Source: Pedobacter sp. MC2016-05
GTDB taxonomy: Bacteria; Bacteroidota; Bacteroidia; Sphingobacteriales; Sphingobacteriaceae
DNA length: 64,000 nucleotides
NCBI RefSeq assembly: GCF_026239735.1
Contig: NZ_JAPIVT010000001.1
Span: 62,001-126,000 of the forward strand
Direction of reading: 5' to 3'
A program made the translations under genes and the position numbers. The notes under the pieces are model-generated. The model made no database searches and was not told where the DNA came from. It was given only the letters and a program-made list of their open reading frames with translations. Shown one piece after another: positions 51,911-59,825 of the stretch; positions within the stretch are counted from its first letter, which is position 1; each line of letters opens with the position of its first letter.

Positions 51911-53728
51911 TCATAATTGAAAAGGTTTTACAGAAATAGGTGTTGTTATATGCTGTTTATCTTTTGTGCTTCGCTTAGATTCAAAAAACTTGCCAAAGTC
52001 TGCGGCTTTGGCTCCATCTGCATAGCCATTTTTAACATAAATGGATGTTAACTTCTTTTTGATTATATCATCCTTAACAGGGATTAACAAAGTAAATTCT
52101 GCATGTACCTCTCGCCTTACCAAACCATCTTGAAATTTTGACTTTTTAACTATCTTAGCTAATTCCCGATTCATCTTTCGCTTGTCAAAACTCAACTTCT
52201 GCATTACTTCGAAGGTTAATTTGTTAAAATAATCGGCAATATCAGGATTATCCCTCTCTAGTGTAGAAATGAAATCTCCTAATACAAACCTGATTTGTCC
52301 ATCACTATCAAAAGGTCTTCTCCAGACATCCATCATCTTGGCTACATTCTCGCATCTAATCTTAAAATTTTCATTTTTATAATCAGTAAGCATCTGCTTA
52401 TGAGTTGCTTCATATGAGTCTACTCGTAATCTAACTTTAAAGTTTCCAATCCTATCATAAGTAGAAATCAGAGTATCCTGAGATTTATAAGTAGTTTTAA
52501 TTTTATTATCCAACATAAAGTTGTCTATCATGCCATGGTGTAATGATTCATCTTTTTTTATAATGTTTAATATTTTTGGTGCGCTTAAACATTGAGATAA
52601 TGTGTCCTTACCTCCGGATGATTTTATATTATTACCCAACTGTTTTACTTCCTGAAATGCACTATAGCTTTCATCAAGGTATTGGCGTACTTCATTTTCG
52701 TCAATAGTTTCTAAGCTTGGATTGGTTCCAGTGATATGATAAATATCACTAACACCATTTCTCGCTCTACCAACAATCTGCACGTTATCTGTGTAGGGAT
52801 CTAAAAGCGTTTTCTCATCGTAAACGTCGGTTATCATGATGACTATTGGTTTTGTCTCTAGAAATACATCAACTGCACTAAAGTAACGAGAGGTGAAAAA
52901 TGTAAATCGTGGATAATTACTTAGCTTATCGTTAGCGTTATCAAACCCCTCTTTAGCAAGCTTTCTGACACTTTTACCTGAACAGTAAACAATGCTTTGT
53001 TCAGCGATACCCAAGGCTTCTATTATTGCATGAATGTGGGTAGCTGAATTGATGAAAATAAAAAATTTTTCATTAGGGTGGGCGTTAATCACTTTCTCCA
53101 GAGAAGCGATGATGTTATTGGTAATAACTAAATCTAATGGTTGGGAATAATCATAATCTGGTACAATCCTGTATATCTCGAAGCCATGCTGTTCAAATCT
53201 GGGATCTGTAGGTACTAATGCCGTTGCTGATATCATGCTCTTATTTTCAAACATAAAAAAGTCATCCATAGGCGCTTCGACCATTGGTCTAAAACCAACA
53301 TCCTTAATTAATTTATCGCACTCGTCTAATAACATATAGAAGTCCTTAAATAGATCAAATTCTGATTCCTCTATAGCAGGCCTTACCTTTTTATCATATG
53401 CCTCTGGTGTACAAAGGATTTTCTTCCACACAACATTACCTTTGAGATACCTAAGTACATCTGACTGTGTTACCTTTTCATAAACAACGCATATGTCTGG
53501 GTATTTAAGCATATCATCTGCTTTTGCTTTTGATTTCTCTTCGATTACTGGAACATGAGGGTTCACACAGATTGAGTGATGTCGGAATATTTTAATTTCT
53601 CCATGTGTTGCTCCCCATCCAGGCAATGTTTTAATGTATATCTTGTTTGTCGGGAATCCCATTTTAAACAGTTCATAATCTGTTATATATTTGATAGCCC
53701 TTGATACTTTTATTTCTATCTCTTTCAT
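51911..53728 (-). CDS. SF2 helicase-like protein with atypical P-loop
   Basis: The 605 residues keep the order of an SF2 helicase. A degenerate motif I is at 35-43 (L-P-G-W-G-A-T-H-G), with no Lys of GK(T/S). Motif II is L-L-D-E-C-D (133-138), motif III S-A-T (168-170), and motif VI Q-I-V-G-R-A-R-N (317-324). The C-terminal 280 residues are unassigned and helical. Such helicase-like proteins with G-A-T instead of G-K-T occur in phage and island replication modules (from memory), so the protein may assist replication of the excised island or act as a non-motor DNA binder. The gene stands just after a hairpin and the 139-aa gene. No disruption seen. Confidence 0.75.
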   Translation of the reverse strand: MKEIEIKVSRAIKYITDYELFKMGFPTNKIYIKTLPGWGATHGEIKIFRHHSICVNPHVPVIEEKSKAKADDMLKYPDICVVYEKVTQSDVLRYLKGNVVWKKILCTPEAYDKKVRPAIEESEFDLFKDFYMLLDECDKLIKDVGFRPMVEAPMDDFFMFENKSMISATALVPTDPRFEQHGFEIYRIVPDYDYSQPLDLVITNNIIASLEKVINAHPNEKFFIFINSATHIHAIIEALGIAEQSIVYCSGKSVRKLAKEGFDNANDKLSNYPRFTFFTSRYFSAVDVFLETKPIVIMITDVYDEKTLLDPYTDNVQIVGRARNGVSDIYHITGTNPSLETIDENEVRQYLDESYSAFQEVKQLGNNIKSSGGKDTLSQCLSAPKILNIIKKDESLHHGMIDNFMLDNKIKTTYKSQDTLISTYDRIGNFKVRLRVDSYEATHKQMLTDYKNENFKIRCENVAKMMDVWRRPFDSDGQIRFVLGDFISTLERDNPDIADYFNKLTFEVMQKLSFDKRKMNRELAKIVKKSKFQDGLVRREVHAEFTLLIPVKDDIIKKKLTSIYVKNGYADGAKAADFGKFFESKRSTKDKQHITTPISVKPFQL

Positions 53729-53746
53729 AATAATAATGGCTAGTTA

Positions 53747-53766
53747 GGGTGCGCCTTAACGCACCC
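53747..53766. repeat. Hairpin before the helicase-like gene
   Basis: GGGTGCG-CCTTAA-CGCACCC, a perfect 7-bp stem, lies 18 bp upstream of the helicase-like start. A T-run follows on the plus strand only, so for the minus transcript it is a leader hairpin rather than a terminator. Confidence 0.5.
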
Positions 53767-53778
53767 TGTTTTTAAAAG

Positions 53779-54198
53779 TTAACGGTTGTAGATAAAATCA
53801 ACTAATTCCTCTGCTTTGAAATTGATTGCTACTTTGCCAGCTTGGTAGTCTGCAATTAGGTTGTTTAATTTACCTAATGGGAACACCTTACATTCAATCT
53901 CTCCTTTAGGAGAGAAGAATTTAATGTAGGCGTACGCATTGCCACCTTTATCAATTCCCTCATAGATGCGACCAGCAAGTCTCAAGCCCGAACTGATGGC
54001 ATTGAAAAGTTTTTTGAAGTCACTCGCTTCCGACGTTCTCATTACCTTCACATACCTTTCGATTTGTGCTTTGCTTACACTTTTGAAGTACTTCATTGCT
54101 ACCTCATCCACTGTTAACAGATTCTCAACTGTCTTCTTTGCAGTTGCACTCTTCTTGAACTTGGCAAGAAGAGGATTTAAAATTTTGGCTGTTGCCAT
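53779..54198 (-). CDS. Unknown 139-aa basic protein of the right-arm module
   Basis: A soluble protein with a Lys/Ala-rich N-terminus (K-F-K-K-S-A-T-A-K-K-T-V), a helical region with V-D-E-V-A-M-K-Y-F, and a beta-rich C-terminal part, Y-A-Y-I-K-F-F-S-P-K-G-E-I-E-C-K-V-F. The strand-rich end with basic residues would suit a single-strand DNA-binding fold, but I cannot show it. It lies just upstream of the helicase-like gene with a 50-bp gap, so joint expression is likely. Confidence 0.6.
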   Translation of the reverse strand: MATAKILNPLLAKFKKSATAKKTVENLLTVDEVAMKYFKSVSKAQIERYVKVMRTSEASDFKKLFNAISSGLRLAGRIYEGIDKGGNAYAYIKFFSPKGEIECKVFPLGKLNNLIADYQAGKVAINFKAEELVDFIYNR

Positions 54199-54325
54199 AG
54201 TTTTAAGTTTATTTAATATTGCTCCACTTTATTGGTAGGAGATTAACCGCCTTCCCTTGAGGAATTAATACAAAGGAGCCTCGGGGATTAAGGTTAATAA
54301 ATTAGAATTGGAGAGAAAAAGAGAA

Positions 54326-54353
54326 AGCCATATAATCGACTGACTATATGGCT
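54326..54353 (-). terminator. Terminator after the 355-aa gene
   Basis: On the minus strand AGCCATATA-(10 nt)-TATATGGCT, a 9-bp perfect stem, is followed by the T-rich TTCTCTTTTTC. It lies 31 bp past the stop at 54385. Confidence 0.6.
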
Positions 54354-54384
54354 AATAAATTTAAAATAAATTAAAACGGTGTAG

Positions 54385-55452
54385 CTAGATGTAAAGCTGC
54401 TTTTCCCCGTAGGTTTTTGAACGTTTTGTAGGATCGCTGTCTCTCACTATAGTTCTGATATAGCTATATTTATCTTCTCGGGTTGGATGATTGTATTCGA
54501 TATATTTTAGAGCCTTAAGAATATCATAGATTAATACGTATCTATGCTTCTTAACAACCTCGAAAGTGTTATATTGAGTGATATAGATGTCCATCAGCAG
54601 TATTAGGTGGTTTAACAGTTTAATGTTCTTCTTACTCTTTCTGAATGTGCTTCTGCTTTCAAGTTCAATGTCATTTACATCATCCTTGGTCAGCTTCGTA
54701 TAAAACTTAGTACCATTGCGCTGATGTTCTTCAATGATTTCTTTCAAAAGCATACTGTAAATCTTGTTTGCTAAGCGCTCTGGAATAACGATATTTTCGC
54801 CTCCATTTCTATCCGCTATAACAATATCCATGTCTGAAGGAATGTAAGTAAGCTTATTAACACCCAATCCCCCAACATGCCTAGCTTCTGCTTTGACATA
54901 ACCATCTACAATAAGATGCTCTTTTGTATCTTCTGAAATTCTATCAAACCCCTTGCTTCTGTCCTCTGCATCAAGCAATAGGCTGGCTTCCTTGCCAATC
55001 AGAACCTTTTTTTTCTTTATGTTCAGATACAAACCAATCAGCTCATCTAGATAAGACAGTCTATTATCATTTCCTTGACGTTCTGAGAATTCTCCCCAAC
55101 TGAACAATGTTGCAAATAACAAATTGTCTATGGCTTGTAGATTCAGTGATGGTATGTATTGTTTATGTTTTTCGCCAACATCACGAAGCTCATTATAGAG
55201 TTCGCTTAGCTTTCCATCATAATGTAGCGACTTATCATTACCACCCATAAACTTGAAAGGCAAATTGTTATAAGTTACTTTTAATTCTCCAATTATAATA
55301 CTACCAAGCTGATCAGATATTGTAGGATGTATTCTTTCGTATGTATTTCCTCTAGCTAGCTCATCTGATATAAGTTTGTTGGCAAACTCAATGTTTGGGC
55401 TGATGTCTATAATATTATCTGCTTCGTTAAGTACCATCCAAATTTCTGTCAA
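54385..55452 (-). CDS. Unknown 355-aa protein, possibly island replication or control
   Basis: A soluble, mostly helical protein with an acidic N-terminal half and a basic C-terminal third (S-T-F-R-K-S-K-K-N-I-K). No motif I recognise. A two-domain replication-initiator or winged-helix layout is conceivable, since the segment L-T-K-D-D-V-N-D-I-E-L-E then F-R-K-S-K-K looks like a recognition helix, but this is speculation. It is the rightmost gene of the island, 400 bp inside attR, and is read away from the tRNA. It is followed by its own terminator. The stretch 55453-55847 holds a tRNA-like scrap and the tRNA terminator, no gene. Confidence 0.6.
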   Translation of the reverse strand: MTEIWMVLNEADNIIDISPNIEFANKLISDELARGNTYERIHPTISDQLGSIIIGELKVTYNNLPFKFMGGNDKSLHYDGKLSELYNELRDVGEKHKQYIPSLNLQAIDNLLFATLFSWGEFSERQGNDNRLSYLDELIGLYLNIKKKKVLIGKEASLLLDAEDRSKGFDRISEDTKEHLIVDGYVKAEARHVGGLGVNKLTYIPSDMDIVIADRNGGENIVIPERLANKIYSMLLKEIIEEHQRNGTKFYTKLTKDDVNDIELESRSTFRKSKKNIKLLNHLILLMDIYITQYNTFEVVKKHRYVLIYDILKALKYIEYNHPTREDKYSYIRTIVRDSDPTKRSKTYGEKQLYI

Positions 55453-55547
55453 AGGGTCTATAATTAGGTGAAAGGTACTAAATTTTGGATTTTGATATAT
55501 TTCTTATTTCTCAATATCATAAATAAGGCATTCAATACAGATCATCT

Positions 55548-55563
55548 CGACGAGAATCGAACT
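55548..55563. repeat. 16-bp fragment of the tRNA-Arg 3' region
   Basis: CGACGAGAATCGAACT is identical to part of the tRNA-Arg gene (55854-55869), with looser similarity after it. It lies about 290 bp inside the right end of the island and does not fold into a tRNA. It may be an older attachment scar. Confidence 0.5.
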
Positions 55564-55803
55564 GCTATCTAAGATATTTCTTCTAAAATTCGTAGTTCCC
55601 CTTGATTTTTTTAAAAGTTAACAAGTGATTAAGAGACATTTAAGGATGAAAATATGCGCCAGTAGATGCGCCAAAAGGATAGTATAAATGCCTCAAACTG
55701 ATTGTAATTCGACCTTATTTCGTTATCTTTGATCAGAGATAATTAACAAATTAAATATCAGCAACAGACTGCCTTTTAAGTGTAATTATCTATTTTACAA
55801 GTG

Positions 55804-55840
55804 GTTAAAAACAAGAAAAGAGAGCTGTTACACTCTCTTT
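55804..55840 (-). terminator. Terminator of tRNA-Arg
   Basis: On the minus strand AAAGAGAG-TGTAACAG-CTCTCTTT is followed by TCTTGTTTTT. It starts 8 nt past the tRNA 3' end and lies inside the island, so the island supplies the tRNA's terminator. Confidence 0.75.
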
Positions 55841-55847
55841 CTTTCAG

Positions 55848-55919
55848 TGATCCCGACGAGAATCGAACTCATATCTAAAGTTTAGGAAACTTCTATTCTA
55901 TCCGTTGAACTACGGGACC
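55848..55919 (-). tRNA. tRNA-Arg (anticodon CCT)
   Basis: The minus strand folds as a full cloverleaf. Acceptor arms GGTCCCG and CGGGATC pair (one G-U). The D-stem is GTTC/GAAT and the anticodon stem GAAGT/ACTTT, with loop TTCCTAA, giving anticodon CCT (reads AGG). The T-arm is ATGAG-TTCGATT-CTCGT. CCA is not encoded. It is the intact target gene of the 25.6-kb island: its 5' end and promoter belong to the chromosome, while the 3' part is the copy delivered by the island. Confidence 0.93.
55851..55913. repeat. Right attachment repeat (attR) inside tRNA-Arg
   Basis: These 63 bp are identical to 30220-30282. They cover tRNA positions 7 to about 69, including the anticodon and T-arms. Confidence 0.92.
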
Positions 55920-55929
55920 ATTTATGCCG

Positions 55930-55937
55930 CAAATATA
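55930..55937 (-). promoter_or_regulatory. -7 box of tRNA-Arg
   Basis: On the minus strand TATATTTG matches TAnnTTTG, 10 bp before the tRNA 5' end. It is on the chromosomal side of the island, so integration leaves the tRNA promoter intact. Confidence 0.55.
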
Positions 55938-56057
55938 ATAAAAGTTTTGAGGCTAAATGTGTGAACTTGATGTTTCGGATGATATCCTTGGGGAAGGCTA
56001 TCCTAAACAATAGCGGATGTTATCTGTTGCATTATATATTCACCTCATATTTCTGTT

Positions 56058-56450
56058 ATGGATACGAAAATGATCTGGGCTAATCTTGCCGTGAAAGACT
56101 TGGCACGAACTGCTGAATTTTACAATGCCCTTGGCTTTAAACAAAATGGGGAGCAAACTACCGATCTGGTGAGCTTTTCTTTTGGCAATAATCATTTCAT
56201 TATTCATTTCTTTACAGAACAGCAATTTACCAATGCAGCAAAGTTAGAGAACACGGTTCTTCACACCGGAACTGAAATTATATTTAGTCTCTCAGCAGAG
56301 AGCCGCGAAGAAGTTGATGTCTGGTTTGAAAAGACGAAGGCTGCTGGAGCCGCTATTTACGCCGAGAAAGAAAATTATCAAAAAGGTTACACCTTTGGCT
56401 TTTCGGATCCAGACGGACATAAGTTTAACGTGCTTTATTGGCCATCTTAA
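56058..56450 (+). CDS. VOC-superfamily (glyoxalase-like) protein
   Basis: A 130-aa protein with the VOC beta-alpha-beta-beta-beta layout, two modules of ~60 residues: W-A-N-L-A-V-K-D-L-A-R-T-A-E-F-Y-N-A-L-G-F at the start and Y-T-F-G-F-S-D-P-D-G-H-K-F-N-V-L-Y at the end. The second half keeps the common D-P-D-G-H-x-F-x-V motif. The N-terminal His metal ligand is replaced (W-A-N-L), so lactoylglutathione lyase activity is doubtful. It may be a fosfomycin/bleomycin-type binding protein or an unknown dioxygenase relative. Monocistronic, at the chromosomal side of the island. Confidence 0.85.
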   Translation: MDTKMIWANLAVKDLARTAEFYNALGFKQNGEQTTDLVSFSFGNNHFIIHFFTEQQFTNAAKLENTVLHTGTEIIFSLSAESREEVDVWFEKTKAAGAAIYAEKENYQKGYTFGFSDPDGHKFNVLYWPS

Positions 56451-56514
56451 TTTGAAGTTTACTTTCGACAAAACTTTGAACAGAGTCTCTAAAGGCTAAC
56501 CTACATTATTGTAT

Positions 56515-56551
56515 AAAAAAATCAGCAGATGCAATTTGTGCATCTGCTGAT
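56515..56551 (-). terminator. Strong terminator on the minus strand without a known gene
   Basis: ATCAGCAGATGCA and its complement form a 13-bp perfect stem with a 5-nt loop (56521-56551). On the minus strand seven T follow. No minus-strand gene lies upstream, so it may end an unseen RNA or serve as a two-way stop after the VOC gene. The 400-bp spacer 56451-56851 otherwise shows nothing. Confidence 0.55.
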
Positions 56552-56851
56552 GTGATCACTTTTCAACTTGTGTGTTTAAAGTGCCTGAGGTAACGTCAAA
56601 ATACACGAGTGAATCACTTGTGTTTAACCTAAGTTATACATCAGTTAGTTCCAGATGTACATGCTAAATACGAATTCTCAGCAAGGCTAGTTTTAAAAAA
56701 GATATTCCTATTTATATTATCCATTGATTTTCAGCATGCTTCGATTGCGCTCATTGGTTTTGGATGAACAAACGTGAATATCGCTTAAATAAGTTAACTT
56801 GCTGCCTTCAACGTTTCGAATCTAAGTACCTGTAATAAGCGAATCACTCCA

Positions 56852-57700
56852 ATGCTCCAACGAATAGTCCACCCTATTTTAACGGCTCTTTTTTTCATGT
56901 TAACCGCAAATGCAAATCTCGCTTTTGCGCAGAAAAAAACATTTAGGAAAACTACTATCGATAGTTTGACTTTTACCCAAAACAGAAAAATAGTAAATAG
57001 TTTAAATACTAATGTATGGCTCAAAAAAGCTTTCACGCTTGATAGCATCCAAATTCCTTATCGGCTTCTTTTACCTAAAGCGCCTAAAACCGGAAAGAAA
57101 GGCTACCCTTTGGTGATTACTTTTCATAATTCCACCAGAATAGGCACCGACAATAAGCAGCAACTGGAGCCACTGGCAAAAATTTGGCTCCGACCTGAAA
57201 TTTATAATGACTATCCATGCTATGTGGTGGCACCACAATTCAACAGGCGATCTTCCAACTATGCGAATGATGAGGTGGGTACTGCAATTGCAAAACCCTC
57301 TGCGGATGTTTCTGCTTTATTGAAATTGATTGACCAATTGGCAGATGAATATCCTGATATCGATCGAAATAGAATTTACCTGATCGGCTACTCCATGGGC
57401 GCCTCTACTGCACAAAATCTACTGAACCTGGCGCCAGATAAATTTGCAGCAACCATTTCTATCGCAGCCGTTTCAGATTTCTCTAACCTTCAAAAGATAA
57501 GGCTAAAAAACATTTGGCTCATCCATGGCGAAAAAGACGACGAAAACCCATACCAGAGTAGTTTGGCTTTATTTGATCGATTGGCTTCCAACAAAAATCT
57601 CGTTTTCACAACCTTCACCAATCTAAATCACAACAACATTGTAATTCCGTTTTTATTAACTGAGGAGATTCCAAAATGGCTGTTTAGTAAATGGAAATAA
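56852..57700 (+). CDS. Secreted alpha/beta-hydrolase (esterase/dienelactone hydrolase type)
   Basis: A 282-aa protein with an N-terminal signal peptide: the hydrophobic I-L-T-A-L-F-F-M-L, then A-N-A-N-L-A-F-A-Q, cleaved near residue 26. Nucleophile elbow G-Y-S-M-G-A-S-T near 178-185, acid D in H-G-E-K-D-D-E-N near 229, and His in L-N-H-N-N near 262 complete the Ser-Asp-His triad. The oxyanion-hole strand is P-L-V-I-T-F-H-N. Substrates are probably carbohydrate or phenolic esters, or polymers (PHB-depolymerase-like). It is followed closely by the Reg_prop gene, so the two may be co-transcribed. Confidence 0.87.
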   Translation: MLQRIVHPILTALFFMLTANANLAFAQKKTFRKTTIDSLTFTQNRKIVNSLNTNVWLKKAFTLDSIQIPYRLLLPKAPKTGKKGYPLVITFHNSTRIGTDNKQQLEPLAKIWLRPEIYNDYPCYVVAPQFNRRSSNYANDEVGTAIAKPSADVSALLKLIDQLADEYPDIDRNRIYLIGYSMGASTAQNLLNLAPDKFAATISIAAVSDFSNLQKIRLKNIWLIHGEKDDENPYQSSLALFDRLASNKNLVFTTFTNLNHNNIVIPFLLTEEIPKWLFSKWK

Positions 57701-57763
57701 TTTTTGATAGAACAAATGATCGCACCTGCAGGAAACCAGTATCTGTTTAATCGGAATTTGATG

Positions 57764-58867
57764 ATGAAGGCGAAGGCGGTTTGGCTTTACCTGCTACTTT
57801 TTGGCGGCTTATCAGTCACCTTTATCGTTGCAGCAATGATCGACCCAAATGTTGGAAAAGGGATTAACGGGTTGACTGACAAAAATCGATACAGCCAAAA
57901 AGATATCAACCCTTTAATGTTGAAATACACCACTGGGATCCGCTCTATTTTTGCAGATAGCAAAGGAGATATTTGGTTTGGCAGTGACCAGGAGGGTGTT
58001 GCGCTGCTTCATAAAGGGAAATTTGAATATTTTAATAAGTCGAATGGTTTAAGTGATCATCAGGTACGGAACATTTATGAAGATAAAAATGGTGTGGTTT
58101 GGTTTGAGTGCGGCAGGGGCTTAAGCCGATATCAAGACGGTAAAATGGCGGTTTATACCCAGAAGGATTACCATAAAAAAAACGACTGGAAGCTCAACAA
58201 GAATAGTATTTGGTTTAAGGGAAATGAGATGGAAGCCTATAATCAGCTTGAAGGCAACCCTGGCGTATACGAATATGATGGAAAAAACCTCTCCTACCGC
58301 ACATTTCCCATTCGTTCCAGAGTAGGGCATGAAAATCACTATTCGATATCAACGGCTTTTGTGAAGGGCAAAAATGGCAGACTTTGGTTTGGCTCCTATG
58401 GCGCAGTACTGGGCTATGACGGAAACAATTTTAAAATTCTGAACGATTCGACCCTGGGTTTGAGCGACAAAACCGGGCATCTCCACACCAGAGCGATCAT
58501 GGAAGATCGTAAAGGCAACCTTTGGATTGGCAACAACGGGATAGGTGTATTGAGATACGACGGCAATAAGGTTGTTAATTTTACTGTTGAACAAAAACTC
58601 AGAAAAGCCGACATCGGGGGGAATTCGTTAGAAAAAGTTTTTGCACTTGCCGAGGATCAGTCCGGAAATATATGGTTTGGAACCGTAGGATCTGGTGTAT
58701 GGCGATATGATGGAAAGTTGATGAAGAATTTTACTAAAGCAGATGGACTGGAGAGCCAACACATCTGGACAATCTACAAAACACCGCAAGGCGAATTGTG
58801 GTTCGGCGGCGCAAACCCAAGTGGAGTATACCAGTTAACGGGAGATAGGTTTGAAAGGAAATTTTAA
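57764..58867 (+). CDS. Two-component regulator propeller (Reg_prop) protein
   Basis: Starting at the ATG at 57764 (earlier starts at 57704 TTG and 57716 are possible), the protein has an N-terminal signal or anchor, W-L-Y-L-L-L-F-G-G-L. Repeated propeller blades follow: G-D-I-W-F-G-S-D, G-V-V-W-F-E-C-G, G-R-L-W-F-G-S-Y, G-N-L-W-I-G-N-N, G-N-I-W-F-G-T-V and G-E-L-W-F-G-G-A. In Bacteroidota this propeller usually forms the sensor of hybrid two-component systems. Here there is no kinase or regulator domain, so it is a stand-alone exported beta-propeller, possibly a ligand-binding protein. It lies 60 bp after the esterase gene. Confidence 0.82.
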   Translation: MKAKAVWLYLLLFGGLSVTFIVAAMIDPNVGKGINGLTDKNRYSQKDINPLMLKYTTGIRSIFADSKGDIWFGSDQEGVALLHKGKFEYFNKSNGLSDHQVRNIYEDKNGVVWFECGRGLSRYQDGKMAVYTQKDYHKKNDWKLNKNSIWFKGNEMEAYNQLEGNPGVYEYDGKNLSYRTFPIRSRVGHENHYSISTAFVKGKNGRLWFGSYGAVLGYDGNNFKILNDSTLGLSDKTGHLHTRAIMEDRKGNLWIGNNGIGVLRYDGNKVVNFTVEQKLRKADIGGNSLEKVFALAEDQSGNIWFGTVGSGVWRYDGKLMKNFTKADGLESQHIWTIYKTPQGELWFGGANPSGVYQLTGDRFERKF

Positions 58868-58885
58868 CCTTTACATCTATAATTT

Positions 58886-58940
58886 AACCTACCAAGCCAA
58901 TAGGTCGCAGCTGCTACTGTGGCTTATGGCTTGGCAGGTT
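58886..58940. terminator. Hairpin between convergent genes
   Basis: AACCTACCAAGCCA (58886-58899) pairs with TGGCTTGGCAGGTT (58927-58940), one mismatch, between the Reg_prop gene (+) and the azoreductase gene (-). T-rich sequence borders it on both sides, fitting a bidirectional terminator. Confidence 0.65.
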
Positions 58941-58983
58941 TAGTTTGAAATCAAACTCTTATTTTTTTTCAGTGTAAGAATTA

Positions 58984-59586
58984 TTACGCTATTTCAATAT
59001 TTTCTATCCCCTTTTCTAAAGCAGTTTTTTTTAGATCAGGCATATTTACGCCTTCTACTCTGAAAACAGTAACATCTGTCATTCCCAGAAAGCCAAGAAC
59101 AGCTTTTAAATAAGGTGCGGCAAAATCATAGGCTTGCATCGGTCCATCAGAATATACGCCACCAGAGGCAATGGCCAGATAAACTTTTTTCCCTTTAACT
59201 AAACCTTCAGGTCCGGTTGCTCCGTACTGAAAGGTAACGCCAGCTCTGGCGATGTGATCAATCCATGCTTTAAGCGTAGAATGGATGCCGAAATTGTAAA
59301 AAGGTACACCAATGACTAAAATATCTGCATCTTTTATTTCCTGAATCGCCTCATCAGAATGTTGTACCGCAAGCCGATTTTCGGGACTTCTCTGTTCTAC
59401 AGGCGTATAAAAAGCGTTAAGATGCGCTTCCTCCAGGTGAGGGAAATGCTTGTTGATAAGGTTACTCTCCTTAACCTTTGATCCCGGGTATTTGAATTGA
59501 ATTTTATCGACAATGGCATTACCTAGTTTAATGCTCATAGAGGCCTCTCCACGAGGACTTGACATAATATGAAGGATATTTTTCAT
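58984..59586 (-). CDS. azoR: FMN-dependent NADH:quinone/azo reductase
   Basis: A 200-aa flavodoxin-like reductase of the AzoR family. The FMN phosphate loop S-S-P-R-G-E-A-S-M-S is at 9-18, P-F-Y-N-F-G-I-H-S-T-L-K-A-W-I-D near 101-116, and the flavin-contact segment A-I-A-S-G-G-V-Y near 144-151. It uses NADH to reduce quinones and azo dyes, protecting against oxidative and electrophile stress. Length and motifs are normal. It stands alone on the minus strand with a terminator-like hairpin after its stop. The 240-bp spacer to 59826 contains the metG terminator. Confidence 0.92.
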   Translation of the reverse strand: MKNILHIMSSPRGEASMSIKLGNAIVDKIQFKYPGSKVKESNLINKHFPHLEEAHLNAFYTPVEQRSPENRLAVQHSDEAIQEIKDADILVIGVPFYNFGIHSTLKAWIDHIARAGVTFQYGATGPEGLVKGKKVYLAIASGGVYSDGPMQAYDFAAPYLKAVLGFLGMTDVTVFRVEGVNMPDLKKTALEKGIENIEIA

Positions 59587-59774
59587 CTGTATATATTTTT
59601 TTAAGGGTGATGAAGCGATCAGATTGATTCATTCCACTATGTGGTTTCAAAAAATCGTGATGGTTTCCTGTTTCTAAATTTACCAGACAAATTTAGCCGT
59701 AACACCTGAGCAAACCTTCTTACTATCCCAAAGGGTAGTGCTATCCTTTGGGATAGCCTCTTTAAAATCAGGCA

Positions 59775-59803
59775 CAAAAAAAGCCCCGAAAAACTCCGGG
59801 GCT
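59775..59803 (-). terminator. Intrinsic terminator of metG
   Basis: On the minus strand AGCCCCG-GAGTTTTT-CGGGGCT, a perfect 7-bp GC-rich stem, is followed by TTTTTTT. It starts 22 bp past the metG stop. Confidence 0.9.
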
Positions 59804-59825
59804 TGATGCAAATCCTAATGATATA

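Larger units (their letters stand above)
30220..55913. mobile_element. 25.6-kb genomic island integrated in tRNA-Arg(CCT)
   Basis: A perfect 63-bp direct repeat bounds the region. One copy completes a working tRNA-Arg at the right end and a 3' copy is displaced at the left end. An intact tyrosine integrase lies just inside the left repeat. Nearly all genes inside point left, away from the tRNA. The content is integrase, RadC-like, SOS-type and defence-type genes plus small unknowns. I saw no relaxase, T4SS, capsid or plasmid-partition gene, so it is probably a non-conjugative or satellite-type element. An IS21-family copy is nested in it. Confidence 0.88.
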
